Part shown: positions 43,734-52,736 of the stretch, piece after piece
How the letters are laid out: each line of letters opens with the position of its first letter
Position numbering within the stretch: position 1 is the first letter of the stretch
Assembly (NCBI GenBank): GCA_015061115.1
Contig: SUXE01000005.1
Coordinates: 1-64,000 of the forward strand
Origin: Bacteroidales bacterium
GTDB lineage: Bacteria > Bacteroidota > Bacteroidia > Bacteroidales > Paludibacteraceae
Length of the DNA: 64,000 nucleotides
Direction of reading: 5' to 3'
The notes under the pieces: generated by a model
Database searches by the model: none
The model's input: the letters and a program-made list of their open reading frames with translations, nothing else
Told to the model about the DNA's origin: nothing
Made by a program: the position numbers and the translations under genes

Positions 43734-45671
43734 ATGAAAAGAGTATTATTTATAATATGTGTGTTGTTGGTGTCGGCTTCTTTTGTGTCGGCACAGACTA
43801 CCTACGCAAGCAAAAAAGAGGTTAAGGAGTATGAGACGGCAGTGCTCCTTATGGGAAATGGTAAATATACCGAGGCCTTGCCGAAATTACAGGCGTTGGT
43901 GAAATCAAATAAGGAGTTTGTTGATGCAGCTTGGACTTTGGCTGAACTTTATGGCTATATGAACAATGAGACTAAGATGCTTCAGACTTTGGAAGGGGTC
44001 GCAAAACCAAAACTTCCTCGCTATTACAATTCTGTGATGCGTCTGGCGAAAGCTTACCACAATACTTGTAATTATGAGAAGGCTATAGCAACGTATGAAT
44101 TGATCCCCCAAAAGGAGATGACTTATTACAAGATGGCGCAGAAGGCGATCTCCCTGTGTAAGGATGGTATCGAACTCGCGTCTTCTCCTATTCCTTTCCA
44201 AGCTAAAAACATGGGGCCTAACATCAATACTCAATATGACGACTATTGGCCTTCTATCACTGCCGACGAGACGCTTTTCTCCATTACTGTGAATGTTGGA
44301 AAACTCGAAGGTCAGTCGACGGTGGGAAAGGGAGTGCATGAGGATATTTTCATTTCTAAGAAGCAGAATGGTAGTTGGGGAAAAATTGAGAATGCGGGTC
44401 AGTCTCTAAATTCTATTGGTAATGAAGGAGCACAATGTTTTTCATTGGATGGACGCTATCTTTTCTTCATAGCATGTGATCGCCAGCAGGGTATGGGCGG
44501 TTGTGATATCTATTATTCTATTCGTGAAGGTGACGGCTGGTCGAAAGCTATCAACCCTGGAGCTCCACTCAATTCCAAACATTGGGAGACATATCCAAGT
44601 TTGAGCCCGACCGGAGATGAACTCTATTTTGCCAGCACACGTCCAGGTGGAGTTGGTAAGTCGGATATCTGGAAATGTAAGGTGAAAATCAAAGACGACG
44701 GAATGTTGGAGTTTTCTGAACCGGTGAATATGGGAGCTCCGATCAACACTGCTGATGATGAGCAGTCGCCGTTCATTCATGCCGACAACCACACGTTGTT
44801 CTTCTCTTCAAAAGGACATAAGGGATTGGGAAAGATGGATATCTTTGTCTCATATAAAGATGAGAATGGCAAATGGAGTCAGCCGAAGAATATGGGTTAT
44901 CCTCTCAACACTTGTAGAGATGAAATCGGTTTTGTGGTGAATGCCAACGGAGACAAGGCTTTCTATTCGTCTGACGGACAGGAGAAAAACGGCAAGGGCA
45001 GGGAAGTGTATGAGATAGACATGACAAAGAACCCGTTGAAGCCGATGAAGAAAATGAAATACAGCCGAGGCAAGATTGTTGATGAGGCGACGGGAAAACC
45101 GATCCAGACAAAGATCAATGTCTATAGTACAAAGACAAACGAAAAGGTCTTCACCTCTGTCTCTGATAAGTCGACGGGAGAGTTCGTCACTTGTGTGCCA
45201 GAAGGTGAGGAGACGGGATTGAATGTCAACAAACGTGGATATATGCTTATCAGTGAGCATTTCGACAATGATAAGGCAGTCAAACTGGATGACAAGAAGG
45301 GCATGGCACTTGAGAAAATTGAGGTGGGCAAGAAGATCACTTTGAAGAACATCTTCTATGATTTTGACAAGTCAACACTAAAGACAGCCTCTTATAATGA
45401 GTTGGACAATCTTATTCAATTCTTGAAGACCAACCCTACAGTTAAGATTCGTCTGTGCGGTCACACGGATAGCAAGGGTAATGCGGAATATAATAAGAAA
45501 CTGTCGGATACACGTGCGAAGACAGCCTACGATTATCTTGTGAAGAAGGGCATCAATGCCTCACGTCTGGAATATAAGGGTTACGGTGCGGAACAACCGA
45601 TCGCCGACAATAAAACAGACGAGGGCAGAGCTTTGAACCGTCGTACCGAATTCCTGATTATCGGAAAATAA
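43734..45671 (+). CDS. porE: PorE-like OmpA-family protein (TPR, PD40 propeller, OmpA)
   Basis: A 645-residue envelope protein with the domain order of PorE, the peptidoglycan-anchoring component of the type IX secretion system. It has a signal peptide (about 1-20), TPR region (about 25-140), and a PD40/WD40-like beta-propeller (about 165-430; repeats such as YWPSITADETLFSI, EGAQCFSLDGRYLFF, TYPSLSPTGDELYFAS and QSPFIHADNHTLFFSS). A carboxypeptidase-regulatory-like domain (about 440-525) and a C-terminal OmpA domain follow. The OmpA domain has FYDFDKSTLK, LCGHTDSKGNAEYN and the NRRTEF segment with peptidoglycan-binding Asp/Arg. Because several OmpA/TPR paralogues exist in Bacteroidetes, the porE name is probable rather than certain. 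Confidence 0.82.
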   Translation: MKRVLFIICVLLVSASFVSAQTTYASKKEVKEYETAVLLMGNGKYTEALPKLQALVKSNKEFVDAAWTLAELYGYMNNETKMLQTLEGVAKPKLPRYYNSVMRLAKAYHNTCNYEKAIATYELIPQKEMTYYKMAQKAISLCKDGIELASSPIPFQAKNMGPNINTQYDDYWPSITADETLFSITVNVGKLEGQSTVGKGVHEDIFISKKQNGSWGKIENAGQSLNSIGNEGAQCFSLDGRYLFFIACDRQQGMGGCDIYYSIREGDGWSKAINPGAPLNSKHWETYPSLSPTGDELYFASTRPGGVGKSDIWKCKVKIKDDGMLEFSEPVNMGAPINTADDEQSPFIHADNHTLFFSSKGHKGLGKMDIFVSYKDENGKWSQPKNMGYPLNTCRDEIGFVVNANGDKAFYSSDGQEKNGKGREVYEIDMTKNPLKPMKKMKYSRGKIVDEATGKPIQTKINVYSTKTNEKVFTSVSDKSTGEFVTCVPEGEETGLNVNKRGYMLISEHFDNDKAVKLDDKKGMALEKIEVGKKITLKNIFYDFDKSTLKTASYNELDNLIQFLKTNPTVKIRLCGHTDSKGNAEYNKKLSDTRAKTAYDYLVKKGINASRLEYKGYGAEQPIADNKTDEGRALNRRTEFLIIGK

Positions 45672-45681
45672 TATAATTCTT

Positions 45682-45760
45682 GTAGAGACGTTTGGATGTG
45701 CGTCTCATACATACGGACGTGCACTCATACTTTGTGCGTTTCGCTATGGATGATGTCTCA
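45682..45760. repeat. Dispersed GTAGAGACG palindrome-family repeat
   Basis: GTAGAGACGTTTGGATGTGC followed by GTCTCATAC, a diverged member of the GTAGAGACGCAC family seen at the left end of the window, then CATACGGACGTGCACTCATA. Confidence 0.45.
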
Positions 45761-45784
45761 CACTTTAGGTAATACAGATACATT

Positions 45785-45820
45785 ATAAAAAACGGTCGGA
45801 GATTTTCCCCGACCGTTTTT
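45785..45820. terminator. Bidirectional terminator between porE-like and CoA-transferase genes
   Basis: Stem AAAACGGTCGG / CCGACCGTTTT with A/T tracts on both sides, placed between two converging genes. Confidence 0.85.
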
Positions 45821-45847
45821 TATTGTTTTCGTCAACGTTTTCAGCTG

Positions 45848-47332
45848 TTAAATATACTGAGTAAGTCTCATATCACCCTTCTCTGCGAATGCAGTGTGGA
45901 ATGCGAATGCGTTCTTCAATGAGTGAGGAGTGTGAGTTGCTCCACCAAGCTTCAAGTAATCCCACATTAGCTGCTTGTAGTCTGGGTGAACACAGTTCTC
46001 AATGATTGTCTTAGCACGTCCAAGTGGATCAAGACCACGAAGGTCAGCGATACCCTGCTCAGTGATAAGGATCTTAACTGAGTGCTCGCTGTGGTCGCAG
46101 TGGCTGACCATAGGAACGATTGGCGAGATAAGTCCGCCTTTCTGGATTGATGGACATGTGAAGATAGAGATATATGCGTTTCTTGTGAAGTCGCCACTAC
46201 CTCCGATACCGTTCATCATCTTTGTTCCAAGCACGTGAGTAGAGTTTACATTACCGAAGATATCAGCCTCAAGAGCAGTGTTGATTGTGATCAAACCTAA
46301 ACGGCGGATGATCTCAGGATTGTTAGAGATCTCGATAGGGCGAAGAAGCACCTTGTCGCCGAAGAATTTAAGGTTAGAATAGATATCTTTAGTCACATCT
46401 GTACTTGTTGTAAGAGAGCATCCTGATGCGAATGAGATTCTGCCTTTCTCCATCAAGTCGATCACTGCATCCTGGATAACCTCTGTATACATAGTGAATG
46501 TAGGCACATCCTTGTTGTCGCCAAGAGAGTATAGCACTGCGTTAGCCACGTTACCTACACCGCTCTGGATAGGCAAGAACTCAGGTGGCACAGTACCGCG
46601 CTTCAACTCGTTAGCCAAGAAGTTAGCAACGTTCTGGCCGATTTTAGCTGTTGTAGCGTCTACTTCGGTAAACTTAGCGACGTTAGTGAATTCGTTCGAC
46701 TCAACGATCGCAACGATTTTCTTAGGATCTACTTTGATTGTCTTCTCACCTGCACGGTCAGACACTTTGTAGATAGGAAGTTCTTTTCTGTAAGGTGGAT
46801 TTGCAGGAATGAAGATATCGTGCATTCCGTAAAGTTCCTTAGGCTGAGTGCTGTTAAGCTCGATGATGATCTTGTCTGCCAACATACAAGCAGTTGGAGC
46901 AAGACCTACACCTGCAGTTGGAAGGATCTCTCCGTCTGGAGTGACGTCTGCAGCCTCAACAACAGCAAAATCCAATTTGCCATAAAAACCGTATCTTAGT
47001 TCCTGTGAAAGGTGAGACAAATGCATATCGTTATACTTCACAGCACCTGAGTTGATACCATTACGCAAGTCTTTGCTGCTCTGGTATGGGGCACGGAAAT
47101 TGATGGCGTTTGCTCTTACCAATGCACCGTCTAACATATCTCCTGATGATGCACCAGTAAATACGTTGATTTTGAACTCTTTACCCTCGTTGTGAAGCTT
47201 TTCTGCCATAGCAGCGATTGCTGTTGGCACTACTTTTGGTGTACCTGCTGCAGTAAAACCACTGAATCCTACGTTTGCTCCATTGAAGAAGAGAGATGCT
47301 GCTTCTTCAGCCGACATGATTTTGTATGACAT
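45848..47332 (-). CDS. Acetyl-CoA hydrolase/transferase family; probable succinate CoA-transferase
   Basis: A 494-residue class I CoA-transferase. It probably moves CoA between succinyl-CoA and acetate (or propionate), a reaction used in succinate/acetate fermentation by Bacteroidales. The catalytic glutamate lies in NTALEADIFGNVNSTHV. Oxyanion and CoA-binding glycine motifs are visible as GFSGFTAAGTPK near 22-33 and GIGGSGDFTRNAY. The C-terminus has ILITEQGIADLRGLDP, the usual end of the AcoA/Cat1 family. Length matches Cat1 and succinate:acetate CoA-transferases. The acceptor acid cannot be decided from sequence. Confidence 0.9.
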   Translation of the reverse strand: MSYKIMSAEEAASLFFNGANVGFSGFTAAGTPKVVPTAIAAMAEKLHNEGKEFKINVFTGASSGDMLDGALVRANAINFRAPYQSSKDLRNGINSGAVKYNDMHLSHLSQELRYGFYGKLDFAVVEAADVTPDGEILPTAGVGLAPTACMLADKIIIELNSTQPKELYGMHDIFIPANPPYRKELPIYKVSDRAGEKTIKVDPKKIVAIVESNEFTNVAKFTEVDATTAKIGQNVANFLANELKRGTVPPEFLPIQSGVGNVANAVLYSLGDNKDVPTFTMYTEVIQDAVIDLMEKGRISFASGCSLTTSTDVTKDIYSNLKFFGDKVLLRPIEISNNPEIIRRLGLITINTALEADIFGNVNSTHVLGTKMMNGIGGSGDFTRNAYISIFTCPSIQKGGLISPIVPMVSHCDHSEHSVKILITEQGIADLRGLDPLGRAKTIIENCVHPDYKQLMWDYLKLGGATHTPHSLKNAFAFHTAFAEKGDMRLTQYI

Positions 47333-47370
47333 ATCCTGTATATTTATGCAAAATTGCTTAAAAATTTTTG

Positions 47371-47378
47371 CAAAAGTA
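47371..47378 (-). promoter_or_regulatory. Promoter -7 element for the CoA-transferase gene
   Basis: Minus-strand TACTTTTG, 38 bp before the ATG at 47332. Confidence 0.6.
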
Positions 47379-47418
47379 AACTTTTTTTATGTATAATCAA
47401 AACTTTTGTTTCTTTTTG

Positions 47419-48177
47419 TCATTCTGGCTTCTGCCACTTTGTATAGATGCTGATGCCACGAACAGTGATGTCGATGTCGTCGTTGCTTTTGATGATGTTT
47501 ACAAGTTGGGATATGACATCCGCAACTTTTGTAATCACTTCTGTGCTGACATCCTTCTTGAATTTCATCGTAATCTGACGGCGGCCGGAGAGTCGGATGA
47601 GCAACGTCGATCTGCCATCATCATCTTTTTCAATAGAATATTCCCATTTATGCTTTTTGACGATTCCTTGAAGCACCATGTCGAGAGTGTTCTGGTTGAT
47701 TTCCATCGACTTGCGTATTTTTGCTTCTTCTACGCTCCACTTGTTGTTCCACTCTTCCTCAACCTTTTCGAAATTGTCTACTGCTTTTATGGCTTGTTCT
47801 GCGGAATCAGCATATAGAGAGAAATCGTCGTATCTGTCGATGTCGAAAAGCCTGATTATTGGTTTTCCCCATTTTTGATCTTTCTGAACGTTAGCCCAAA
47901 GAGTGTGTCCATCTTTGTTCATCACCAGTCCTTCACTCATATAATAAACGCTCGAATACAGTTTCATATATTTTTCGAGAACCTCACCGCTTATTTCCTT
48001 AAATCCGTTTTCTCTTAATTTCCCTATTATTTTTTCTCGTCTGTCATCGCTGTCGGATAGACGTTTGGATTCGCGAGAAAGTCCTAATGCGGAGTCAAGA
48101 TATTCTTGGTGGATTTGTTTGGAATTGTTATCCGCTATTATTAGTTTTTTTATCTTTTGTTTTGTGAATGCTGCCAT
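47419..48177 (-). CDS. Cytoplasmic protein of unknown function
   Basis: A 252-residue protein without signal peptide or membrane segment, not recognised. The N-terminus is basic (MAAFTKQKIKKLIIADNNSK). The middle contains YYMSEGLVMNKDGHTLWANV and WGKPIIRLFDIDRYDDFSLY. A helical region (about 130-165) precedes a C-terminal alpha/beta segment with STLLIRLSGRRQITMKFKKD. Charged residues are frequent throughout. It is monocistronic, with a promoter element 16 bp upstream of the start and a terminator of the next unit just beyond. Confidence 0.65.
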   Translation of the reverse strand: MAAFTKQKIKKLIIADNNSKQIHQEYLDSALGLSRESKRLSDSDDRREKIIGKLRENGFKEISGEVLEKYMKLYSSVYYMSEGLVMNKDGHTLWANVQKDQKWGKPIIRLFDIDRYDDFSLYADSAEQAIKAVDNFEKVEEEWNNKWSVEEAKIRKSMEINQNTLDMVLQGIVKKHKWEYSIEKDDDGRSTLLIRLSGRRQITMKFKKDVSTEVITKVADVISQLVNIIKSNDDIDITVRGISIYTKWQKPE

Positions 48178-48193
48178 GATGTGAAGATTTTTG

Positions 48194-48201
48194 CAAAGTT
48201 A
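48194..48201 (-). promoter_or_regulatory. Promoter -7 element for the 47419-48177 gene
   Basis: Minus-strand TAACTTTG, 16 bp before the ATG at 48177. Confidence 0.5.
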
Positions 48202-48240
48202 TGATTAAATCAGTCATGATGTGTTACGGAGTCTGGAAAT

Positions 48241-48277
48241 AAAAAAAGAGGCACTGAATTTTTTCAGCACCTCTTTT
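48241..48277 (-). terminator. Terminator after the collagen-like lipoprotein gene
   Basis: Imperfect stem AAGAGG-TG-CTGAA / TTCAG-TG-CCTCTT. On the minus strand it is followed by a T run. Confidence 0.8.
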
Positions 48278-48293
48278 CAAATATTAGGTTGTC

Positions 48294-49733
48294 TTATGGT
48301 TCAACGTAAATCGCACGAATTGTAAATCCGCTTCGTCGGCTCAACGGCGTTGACTGTATACCCTCATCTTTATTGAATGTCAGGTTCCAGCTCAAGTAGT
48401 CGTTAGAACTGAATGCGGCGCTAGTCCAATACCAACCAGTTGTACCTTGGTTTCTGATATCATATTGGTCTTTGCTACCAGCGGCAGGCAAGAATATCGA
48501 GTTAGTGTTTCCTTCTTGTTTGCTCTTGATTTCATAACCTTCAACATTGCCAACTTTAGTCCATGTCCAAGTACATTCGTTAACCAACTCTTGGAAGTCT
48601 TCTCTAGTAGGCATCTTCCAGTAGCCACCCCAGCAGTGTTGGGCCACGTCGTATGTTGGATTTAGAATACCACCTCTGTTAGTGTAGCCGGACAAAGCAA
48701 GCTGTTCTACTGTTTTTCCGAATGTCTCACAGTTTGTTGATGAGTATTCGGATTTGGTGATTGTGTCACCCCAAGCGTAATATTTACCCCATTCAGAAGG
48801 GCTGTTTGCTCCGACGTTGCAAGAAGCCCACAAGTTGCCGCTAGGAAGGCCAAGGTTGATCCATTTATGTCCTTCTGCGACACCAGTGCCTGGTTTTGTT
48901 ACTTCACCGAATACGTCGCCTCCTTCAACCATTTCCCATGTTACACCTTGATCCCATGAGATCATCAATTTGCCATCTTCGATTTTCAAAGAAGGTGTTT
49001 TTCCATCCTGTCCGACGGCGGATCCAATAGCTTCCCAATTTACTCCATTGTCGTAACTGATGTACCAGACACCATTTTCTATTTTTAGCTGTGGACATAT
49101 ACCATCTTTACCATCCTTTCCGTCTTTACCTGTGGCTTGACCGATGATTTCCCATGTTTTGCCTTGGTCGTAGGATATCATCCAAAAACCGTTTTCTATC
49201 TTCATCAAAGGGATGACGCCACCGCCTTCGCCTTGTTGACCTTGTTCTCCTTGATCTCCCTTGTCTCCTTTTCTACCTTCCGCCAAAACCATTTTGCCGT
49301 TTTCGTCAAGAAGCCATTCTCCATTAAGAGTCCAATAGTGCAAACTGTCTTCAGCAATTTTCACGCCAATCACAGGAATAAAGGAAGTGCCAGCAGTGTC
49401 GGTGATGATTCCGTCTTTACCATTCTTTCCGTCTTTTCCATTATGCAACTCGATATATTCTCCATCTGTGAATGAGATCACAAATCCGTCTTGCATTTTA
49501 TAGACATTGGAGACGTTGACTTTCTTGGCTTGCTCCTGAAGCAGTTTCTTGATGTTTTCTGAATTCTTGTTGATTATGTTGCACAATTCTTCAAGCTCAG
49601 TAAATCTGTTCTCGAGTCTGTATAGCCTGTTTCTGTCTGATATGTCATCTCTCTCCTCGCATCCAGGGAAGATGGACAATCCCAATGCTACGAAAGGGAG
49701 GACTTTAATTATATTTTTTAGTCTCATAATCAA
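48294..49733 (-). CDS. Lipoprotein with collagen-like linkers and Fib_succ_major domain
   Basis: A 479-residue surface lipoprotein. The signal ends at lipobox IFPGC (Cys25). A coiled-coil-prone stretch (about 35-75, LENRFTELEELCNIINKNSE) is followed by collagen-like Gly-X-X runs (GKDGKNGKDG, GRKGDKGDQGEQGQQGEGGG, GKDGKDGKDG). Three DUF4988-like units of about 40 residues recur (LKIENGVWYISYDNGVNWEA and relatives). The C-terminal Fibrobacter succinogenes major paralogous domain (about 290-479) includes WINLGLPSGNLWASCNVGA, YYAWGDT, WKMPTREDFQELVN and FTIRAIYV. It lies 2 nt after the beta-barrel gene and is probably co-transcribed. Function is unknown; display of a carbohydrate- or protein-binding head on a stalk is plausible. 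Confidence 0.75.
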   Translation of the reverse strand: MIMRLKNIIKVLPFVALGLSIFPGCEERDDISDRNRLYRLENRFTELEELCNIINKNSENIKKLLQEQAKKVNVSNVYKMQDGFVISFTDGEYIELHNGKDGKNGKDGIITDTAGTSFIPVIGVKIAEDSLHYWTLNGEWLLDENGKMVLAEGRKGDKGDQGEQGQQGEGGGVIPLMKIENGFWMISYDQGKTWEIIGQATGKDGKDGKDGICPQLKIENGVWYISYDNGVNWEAIGSAVGQDGKTPSLKIEDGKLMISWDQGVTWEMVEGGDVFGEVTKPGTGVAEGHKWINLGLPSGNLWASCNVGANSPSEWGKYYAWGDTITKSEYSSTNCETFGKTVEQLALSGYTNRGGILNPTYDVAQHCWGGYWKMPTREDFQELVNECTWTWTKVGNVEGYEIKSKQEGNTNSIFLPAAGSKDQYDIRNQGTTGWYWTSAAFSSNDYLSWNLTFNKDEGIQSTPLSRRSGFTIRAIYVEP

Positions 49734-49735
49734 TT

Positions 49736-50671
49736 CTATTTAAAGTTGAATCCAGCTAAAATCTGAAAACTTCTGTTCTTTAATTGTTTATATCCAAGTT
49801 CGATGCTGTCATCTCCATAGATGATATCCTTCTTGTCGATCTTATATAGACCTAAGTCATATGTAAATCCTATCTGGACTTTTCTTATGACGAAATCTAC
49901 ACCGAATTTTACGCCTGCGTCAAATCTGCTGAGTGCACCTTCTTTCAACAAGTCAAATTCATGCTCAGATTTGAAAACGTCCAATGCCGCAGGCGAATCA
50001 GAGATATTTGTTTTTAGTCTGGCATGTACCGCACATGCGATATATCCACCAGCTTTATATGTCATGTTAAGAGATTCACGACCTTGTCTGTAGCACATCA
50101 ATGCTGGAATTTCCAAATAGCATAGCTTGTTCTGACTTGGTTCGAAGTTTTTTAGACTATAACCTTTTTCATTGCAAAACAATCCAATTTCAGAAAACAC
50201 TGCTTTCTCTCCAAACCAGATTTGATCAACGACTCCGCAAGTGAATCCGTACATGTGTGCGGAAGATACACCGTATGATGTCGCTTTGGATGTGCAGGCT
50301 CCAAAGCGGAGTCCCAATACGTTTTTGATCTCTCCGTCATGTTGTGTGGATTCATTGTTGGATGCGAAGAAATCAGAATCATAGTCATCTGATTTAGATT
50401 CTGTCGACGGTTTTACAGACTGCGCTTGTGTCTGTTGAACTGCAGGTTTGGCAGAAGCCTGTTGAATTGCTGGTTGTGTGGCAGGTTTACTTTCGTAAGA
50501 TTTGGGTTCTTCCGGAGCAACAACTTGTGACTCAACTGGTTCGCCTTCTGCTTTTGTAGATGTCTCTGTATTATCGTCGACAGGCGTAAAAGAGATGTCC
50601 ATCTTTTCCTCTTGAGCAGAAGCAAACAAAATATTAAGTATGGTCAAAGCCGATACAAAAAGTTTCTTCAT
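49736..50671 (-). CDS. Outer-membrane beta-barrel protein (PorT-like family)
   Basis: A 311-residue protein with a signal peptide (MKKLFVSALTILNILFASAQ). A long low-complexity linker rich in Ser, Gln, Pro and Lys follows (about 30-115, with AKPAVQQTQAQSVKPSTESK). The C-terminal barrel (about 118-311) shows alternating strands such as VLGLRFGACTSKATSYG, YLEIPALMCYRQG, VKFGVDFVIRKVQIGFTYDL and the terminal FQILAGFNFK. It resembles the OMP_b-brl_2/PorT-like family. It is the first gene of a two-gene unit with the collagen-like lipoprotein. Confidence 0.72.
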   Translation of the reverse strand: MKKLFVSALTILNILFASAQEEKMDISFTPVDDNTETSTKAEGEPVESQVVAPEEPKSYESKPATQPAIQQASAKPAVQQTQAQSVKPSTESKSDDYDSDFFASNNESTQHDGEIKNVLGLRFGACTSKATSYGVSSAHMYGFTCGVVDQIWFGEKAVFSEIGLFCNEKGYSLKNFEPSQNKLCYLEIPALMCYRQGRESLNMTYKAGGYIACAVHARLKTNISDSPAALDVFKSEHEFDLLKEGALSRFDAGVKFGVDFVIRKVQIGFTYDLGLYKIDKKDIIYGDDSIELGYKQLKNRSFQILAGFNFK

Positions 50672-50767
50672 AAAAATAGTCTTTTTTCAATCCTTTTCCA
50701 TTTTGATTATTTCGCATACCGTACAAAACGAGGTTTTTCCGTGTGTTCATAATCAATTATCACTTTG

Positions 50768-50775
50768 CAAAAATA
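50768..50775 (-). promoter_or_regulatory. Promoter -7 element for the beta-barrel/lipoprotein operon
   Basis: Minus-strand TATTTTTG, 96 bp before the ATG at 50671. Confidence 0.5.
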
Positions 50776-50929
50776 GTTAATTATAGTAAAAAGCAAACCG
50801 TATAATTGTTAAAAAAACTAAAAACACGAGGATTGTTGAAAAATCAATCAGAGTTGGTTGAAAATGTTAAAAAAGTCATTTTTTGATACGAATGTCTGTT
50901 CTTTTTGTCTGTAAGTAGGTGTAAATATG

Positions 50930-50937
50930 TATGTTTG
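50930..50937 (+). promoter_or_regulatory. Promoter -7 element for the transglutaminase-like gene
   Basis: TATGTTTG. Transcription would start near 50944, after the ATG at 50931, which supports the ATG at 50967. Confidence 0.5.
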
Positions 50938-50966
50938 TATTTATTATCTACAAAAAAATCGTTGTC

Positions 50967-52076
50967 ATGAGACATTTGAAAGCTTTTTTGACAATATTTC
51001 TTATCCATCTCACATTTATTAATGTGGTGGCGATTGACATCCCTCAGTCTTATACTACTTCGATAGAGGGAATGGCTGAATATGCGAAAGCAAATGGTGG
51101 CACTGCAAGAGAAAGGTTGTTGATTATACAACAGTGGATGTCTGAGAATATGGTATACGATATGGAAAAGTATAAACAAATAACCAGTTTGTCAAATAAG
51201 GCATTAAAGAGTGGGACACTTCAAAAATCAACGTCTCTAGAGACATTGGTTAAAAGGAAAGGTGTGTGTGAGGATTTTGCTCTTCTTTTCGCTGTCATAG
51301 CAAGAGAAATTGGAGTTGATATGTTTGTTGTGACAGGTTCTTCCAGCAGAGGTGGCGCTCATGCATGGTGTGCGTCAGTAATAGATAATGAACCATATTT
51401 ATTTGATCCGACGTGGGCAAGTGGCAGTGTGAATGAAGAAACAGGGGAATATTTTAAGAAGTTGAACATGGATTATTTTATGGTCTCTCCAGATAAGATC
51501 CACCATATTCCGGTAGATCCATTGTGGCAGTTCAGTGAACATCCGTTAAAATACCACCAGACGGAGGGTGACAAATCCGTCGCCGAGAAGGAATCTCCAT
51601 ATTTCAATTGGAGGGATACATTTGAAACTTATATTAAGATGGATACTCTGCATAAAGCGGAATCCTCGTTTAAGAGGGGAATTCGAAATGGAACGCCAAA
51701 TGCGGATATCGCTTCTGATCTTGCTTGTTTTGCTATGTATATTACCAATATCCGGTTTTCAAACATTCGTGTGGAATTGAATAATGTCATAAATCAAATC
51801 GATTCAGGAAGTGGACGATGGGGTAACGATTCTAAGACGAAAAACTCGATTCAAAACGTAGAGAATCAGATTGCTGAATGTGAGAATAATATGAATAGTG
51901 TAAAAGCTGTAGATGATTTTTACCAGAAAGAGATAAATGTTTGTTTGAAATATATCGCAGACCTTAAAAGGACGGTTTCCAATTGTAAAACGAAAATGGA
52001 AAAACAAAAGAAGGAGGATGACAAACGTTCATCCAAACGACAAGGAGAAATGCAACTTTTCAATTTCTCTCAATAA
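50967..52076 (+). CDS. Secreted transglutaminase-like (papain-fold) protein
   Basis: A 369-residue protein with signal peptide MRHLKAFLTIFLIHLTFINV and a transglutaminase core domain (about 45-200). The Cys-His-Asp triad is visible in RKGVCEDFALLFA, GGAHAWCASV and YLFDPTWASG. A charged C-terminal region (about 270-369) is predicted to be coiled-coil (NQIAECENNMNSVK...KMEKQKKEDDKRSSK). Bacterial members act as periplasmic proteases or in peptide cross-linking; the substrate is unknown. The ATG at 50967 is preferred to 50931 because of the signal peptide and the promoter position. Confidence 0.8.
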   Translation: MRHLKAFLTIFLIHLTFINVVAIDIPQSYTTSIEGMAEYAKANGGTARERLLIIQQWMSENMVYDMEKYKQITSLSNKALKSGTLQKSTSLETLVKRKGVCEDFALLFAVIAREIGVDMFVVTGSSSRGGAHAWCASVIDNEPYLFDPTWASGSVNEETGEYFKKLNMDYFMVSPDKIHHIPVDPLWQFSEHPLKYHQTEGDKSVAEKESPYFNWRDTFETYIKMDTLHKAESSFKRGIRNGTPNADIASDLACFAMYITNIRFSNIRVELNNVINQIDSGSGRWGNDSKTKNSIQNVENQIAECENNMNSVKAVDDFYQKEINVCLKYIADLKRTVSNCKTKMEKQKKEDDKRSSKRQGEMQLFNFSQ

Positions 52077-52102
52077 ATATTGGAATTTTATAAGCTAAGG
52101 TT

Positions 52103-52143
52103 AAAAAAATGAGAAGTCAGTGAAAAACTGACTTCTCATTTTT
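52103..52143. terminator. Bidirectional terminator, transglutaminase gene and tRNA cluster
   Basis: Perfect 14-bp stem AATGAGAAGTCAGT (52108-52121) / ACTGACTTCTCATT (52127-52140), with T tracts in both directions. It ends the + strand gene and the minus-strand tRNA operon. Confidence 0.92.
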
Positions 52144-52144
52144 G

Positions 52145-52218
52145 AGCCTCTTGTCGGATTCGAACCAACGACCCCGAGATTACAAATCACGTGCTCTGGC
52201 CAACTGAGCTAAAGAGGC
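52145..52218 (-). tRNA. tRNA-Thr (anticodon TGT), copy 1
   Basis: The minus strand folds as a cloverleaf: acceptor stem GCCTCTT/AAGAGGC, D-arm AGCTCAGTTGGCCAGAGC, anticodon loop TTTGTAA (TGT) and T-loop GGTTCGAATCC. Discriminator T; CCA is not encoded. It is last in transcription order. Confidence 0.95.
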
Positions 52219-52282
52219 GTAAGGACAAGCTTTTTCAAACAAGCCTTATTAAATATGTATAGATTGTGTTACAATCTTTTTG

Positions 52283-52356
52283 AGCCTCTTGTCGGATTCG
52301 AACCAACGACCCCGAGATTACAAATCACGTGCTCTGGCCAACTGAGCTAAAGAGGC
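52283..52356 (-). tRNA. tRNA-Thr (anticodon TGT), copy 2
   Basis: Sequence identical to copy 1, exactly 138 bp away. The 64-nt spacers between copies 1-2 and 2-3 are also identical. Confidence 0.95.
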
Positions 52357-52420
52357 GTAAGGACAAGCTTTTTCAAACAAGCCTTATTAAATATGTATAG
52401 ATTGTGTTACAATCTTTTTG

Positions 52421-52494
52421 AGCCTCTTGTCGGATTCGAACCAACGACCCCGAGATTACAAATCACGTGCTCTGGCCAACTGAGCTAAAGAGGC
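52421..52494 (-). tRNA. tRNA-Thr (anticodon TGT), copy 3
   Basis: Identical to copies 1 and 2; period 138 bp. Confidence 0.95.
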
Positions 52495-52556
52495 GTAAGG
52501 ACAAGCTTTTTCAAACAAGCCTTATAAATATGTATAGATCGCTTACAATCTTTTCG

Positions 52557-52630
52557 AGCCTCTTGTCGGATTCGAACCAACGACCCCGAGATTACAAATC
52601 ACGTGCTCTGGCCAACTGAGCTAAAGAGGC
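52557..52630 (-). tRNA. tRNA-Thr (anticodon TGT), copy 4
   Basis: Identical tRNA body; the spacer to copy 3 differs slightly (period 136 bp). Its 5' end lies only about 2-5 nt after the 3' end of the SRP-like RNA, so it must be cut from a common precursor. Confidence 0.95.
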
Positions 52631-52632
52631 AA

Positions 52633-52735
52633 GTGGGAAAACCTTCTACATCACACCGCTACGACCGACTTACCCTTGCTGCGTTCAAACCCTGGGGGAT
52701 TCGAAGGGAGCTGGTTGTGTAGCGCTTTCCCGAGT
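52633..52735 (-). ncRNA. ffs: Probable signal recognition particle RNA, small bacterial type
   Basis: A rod-like hairpin of about 100 nt on the minus strand: outer stem GGGAAA/TTTCCC, then CTACA/TGTAG, closing on an apical domain CCCAGGGTTTGAACGCAGCA followed by AGGGTAAG. The GCAGCA asymmetric-loop sequence with a short stem and tetraloop fits domain IV of 4.5S/SRP RNA, which binds Ffh. A promoter -7 element lies directly upstream (52737-52744). The exact ends are uncertain. The identification is from recalled family features and should be tested with the SRP covariance model. Confidence 0.72.
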
Positions 52736-52736
52736 G

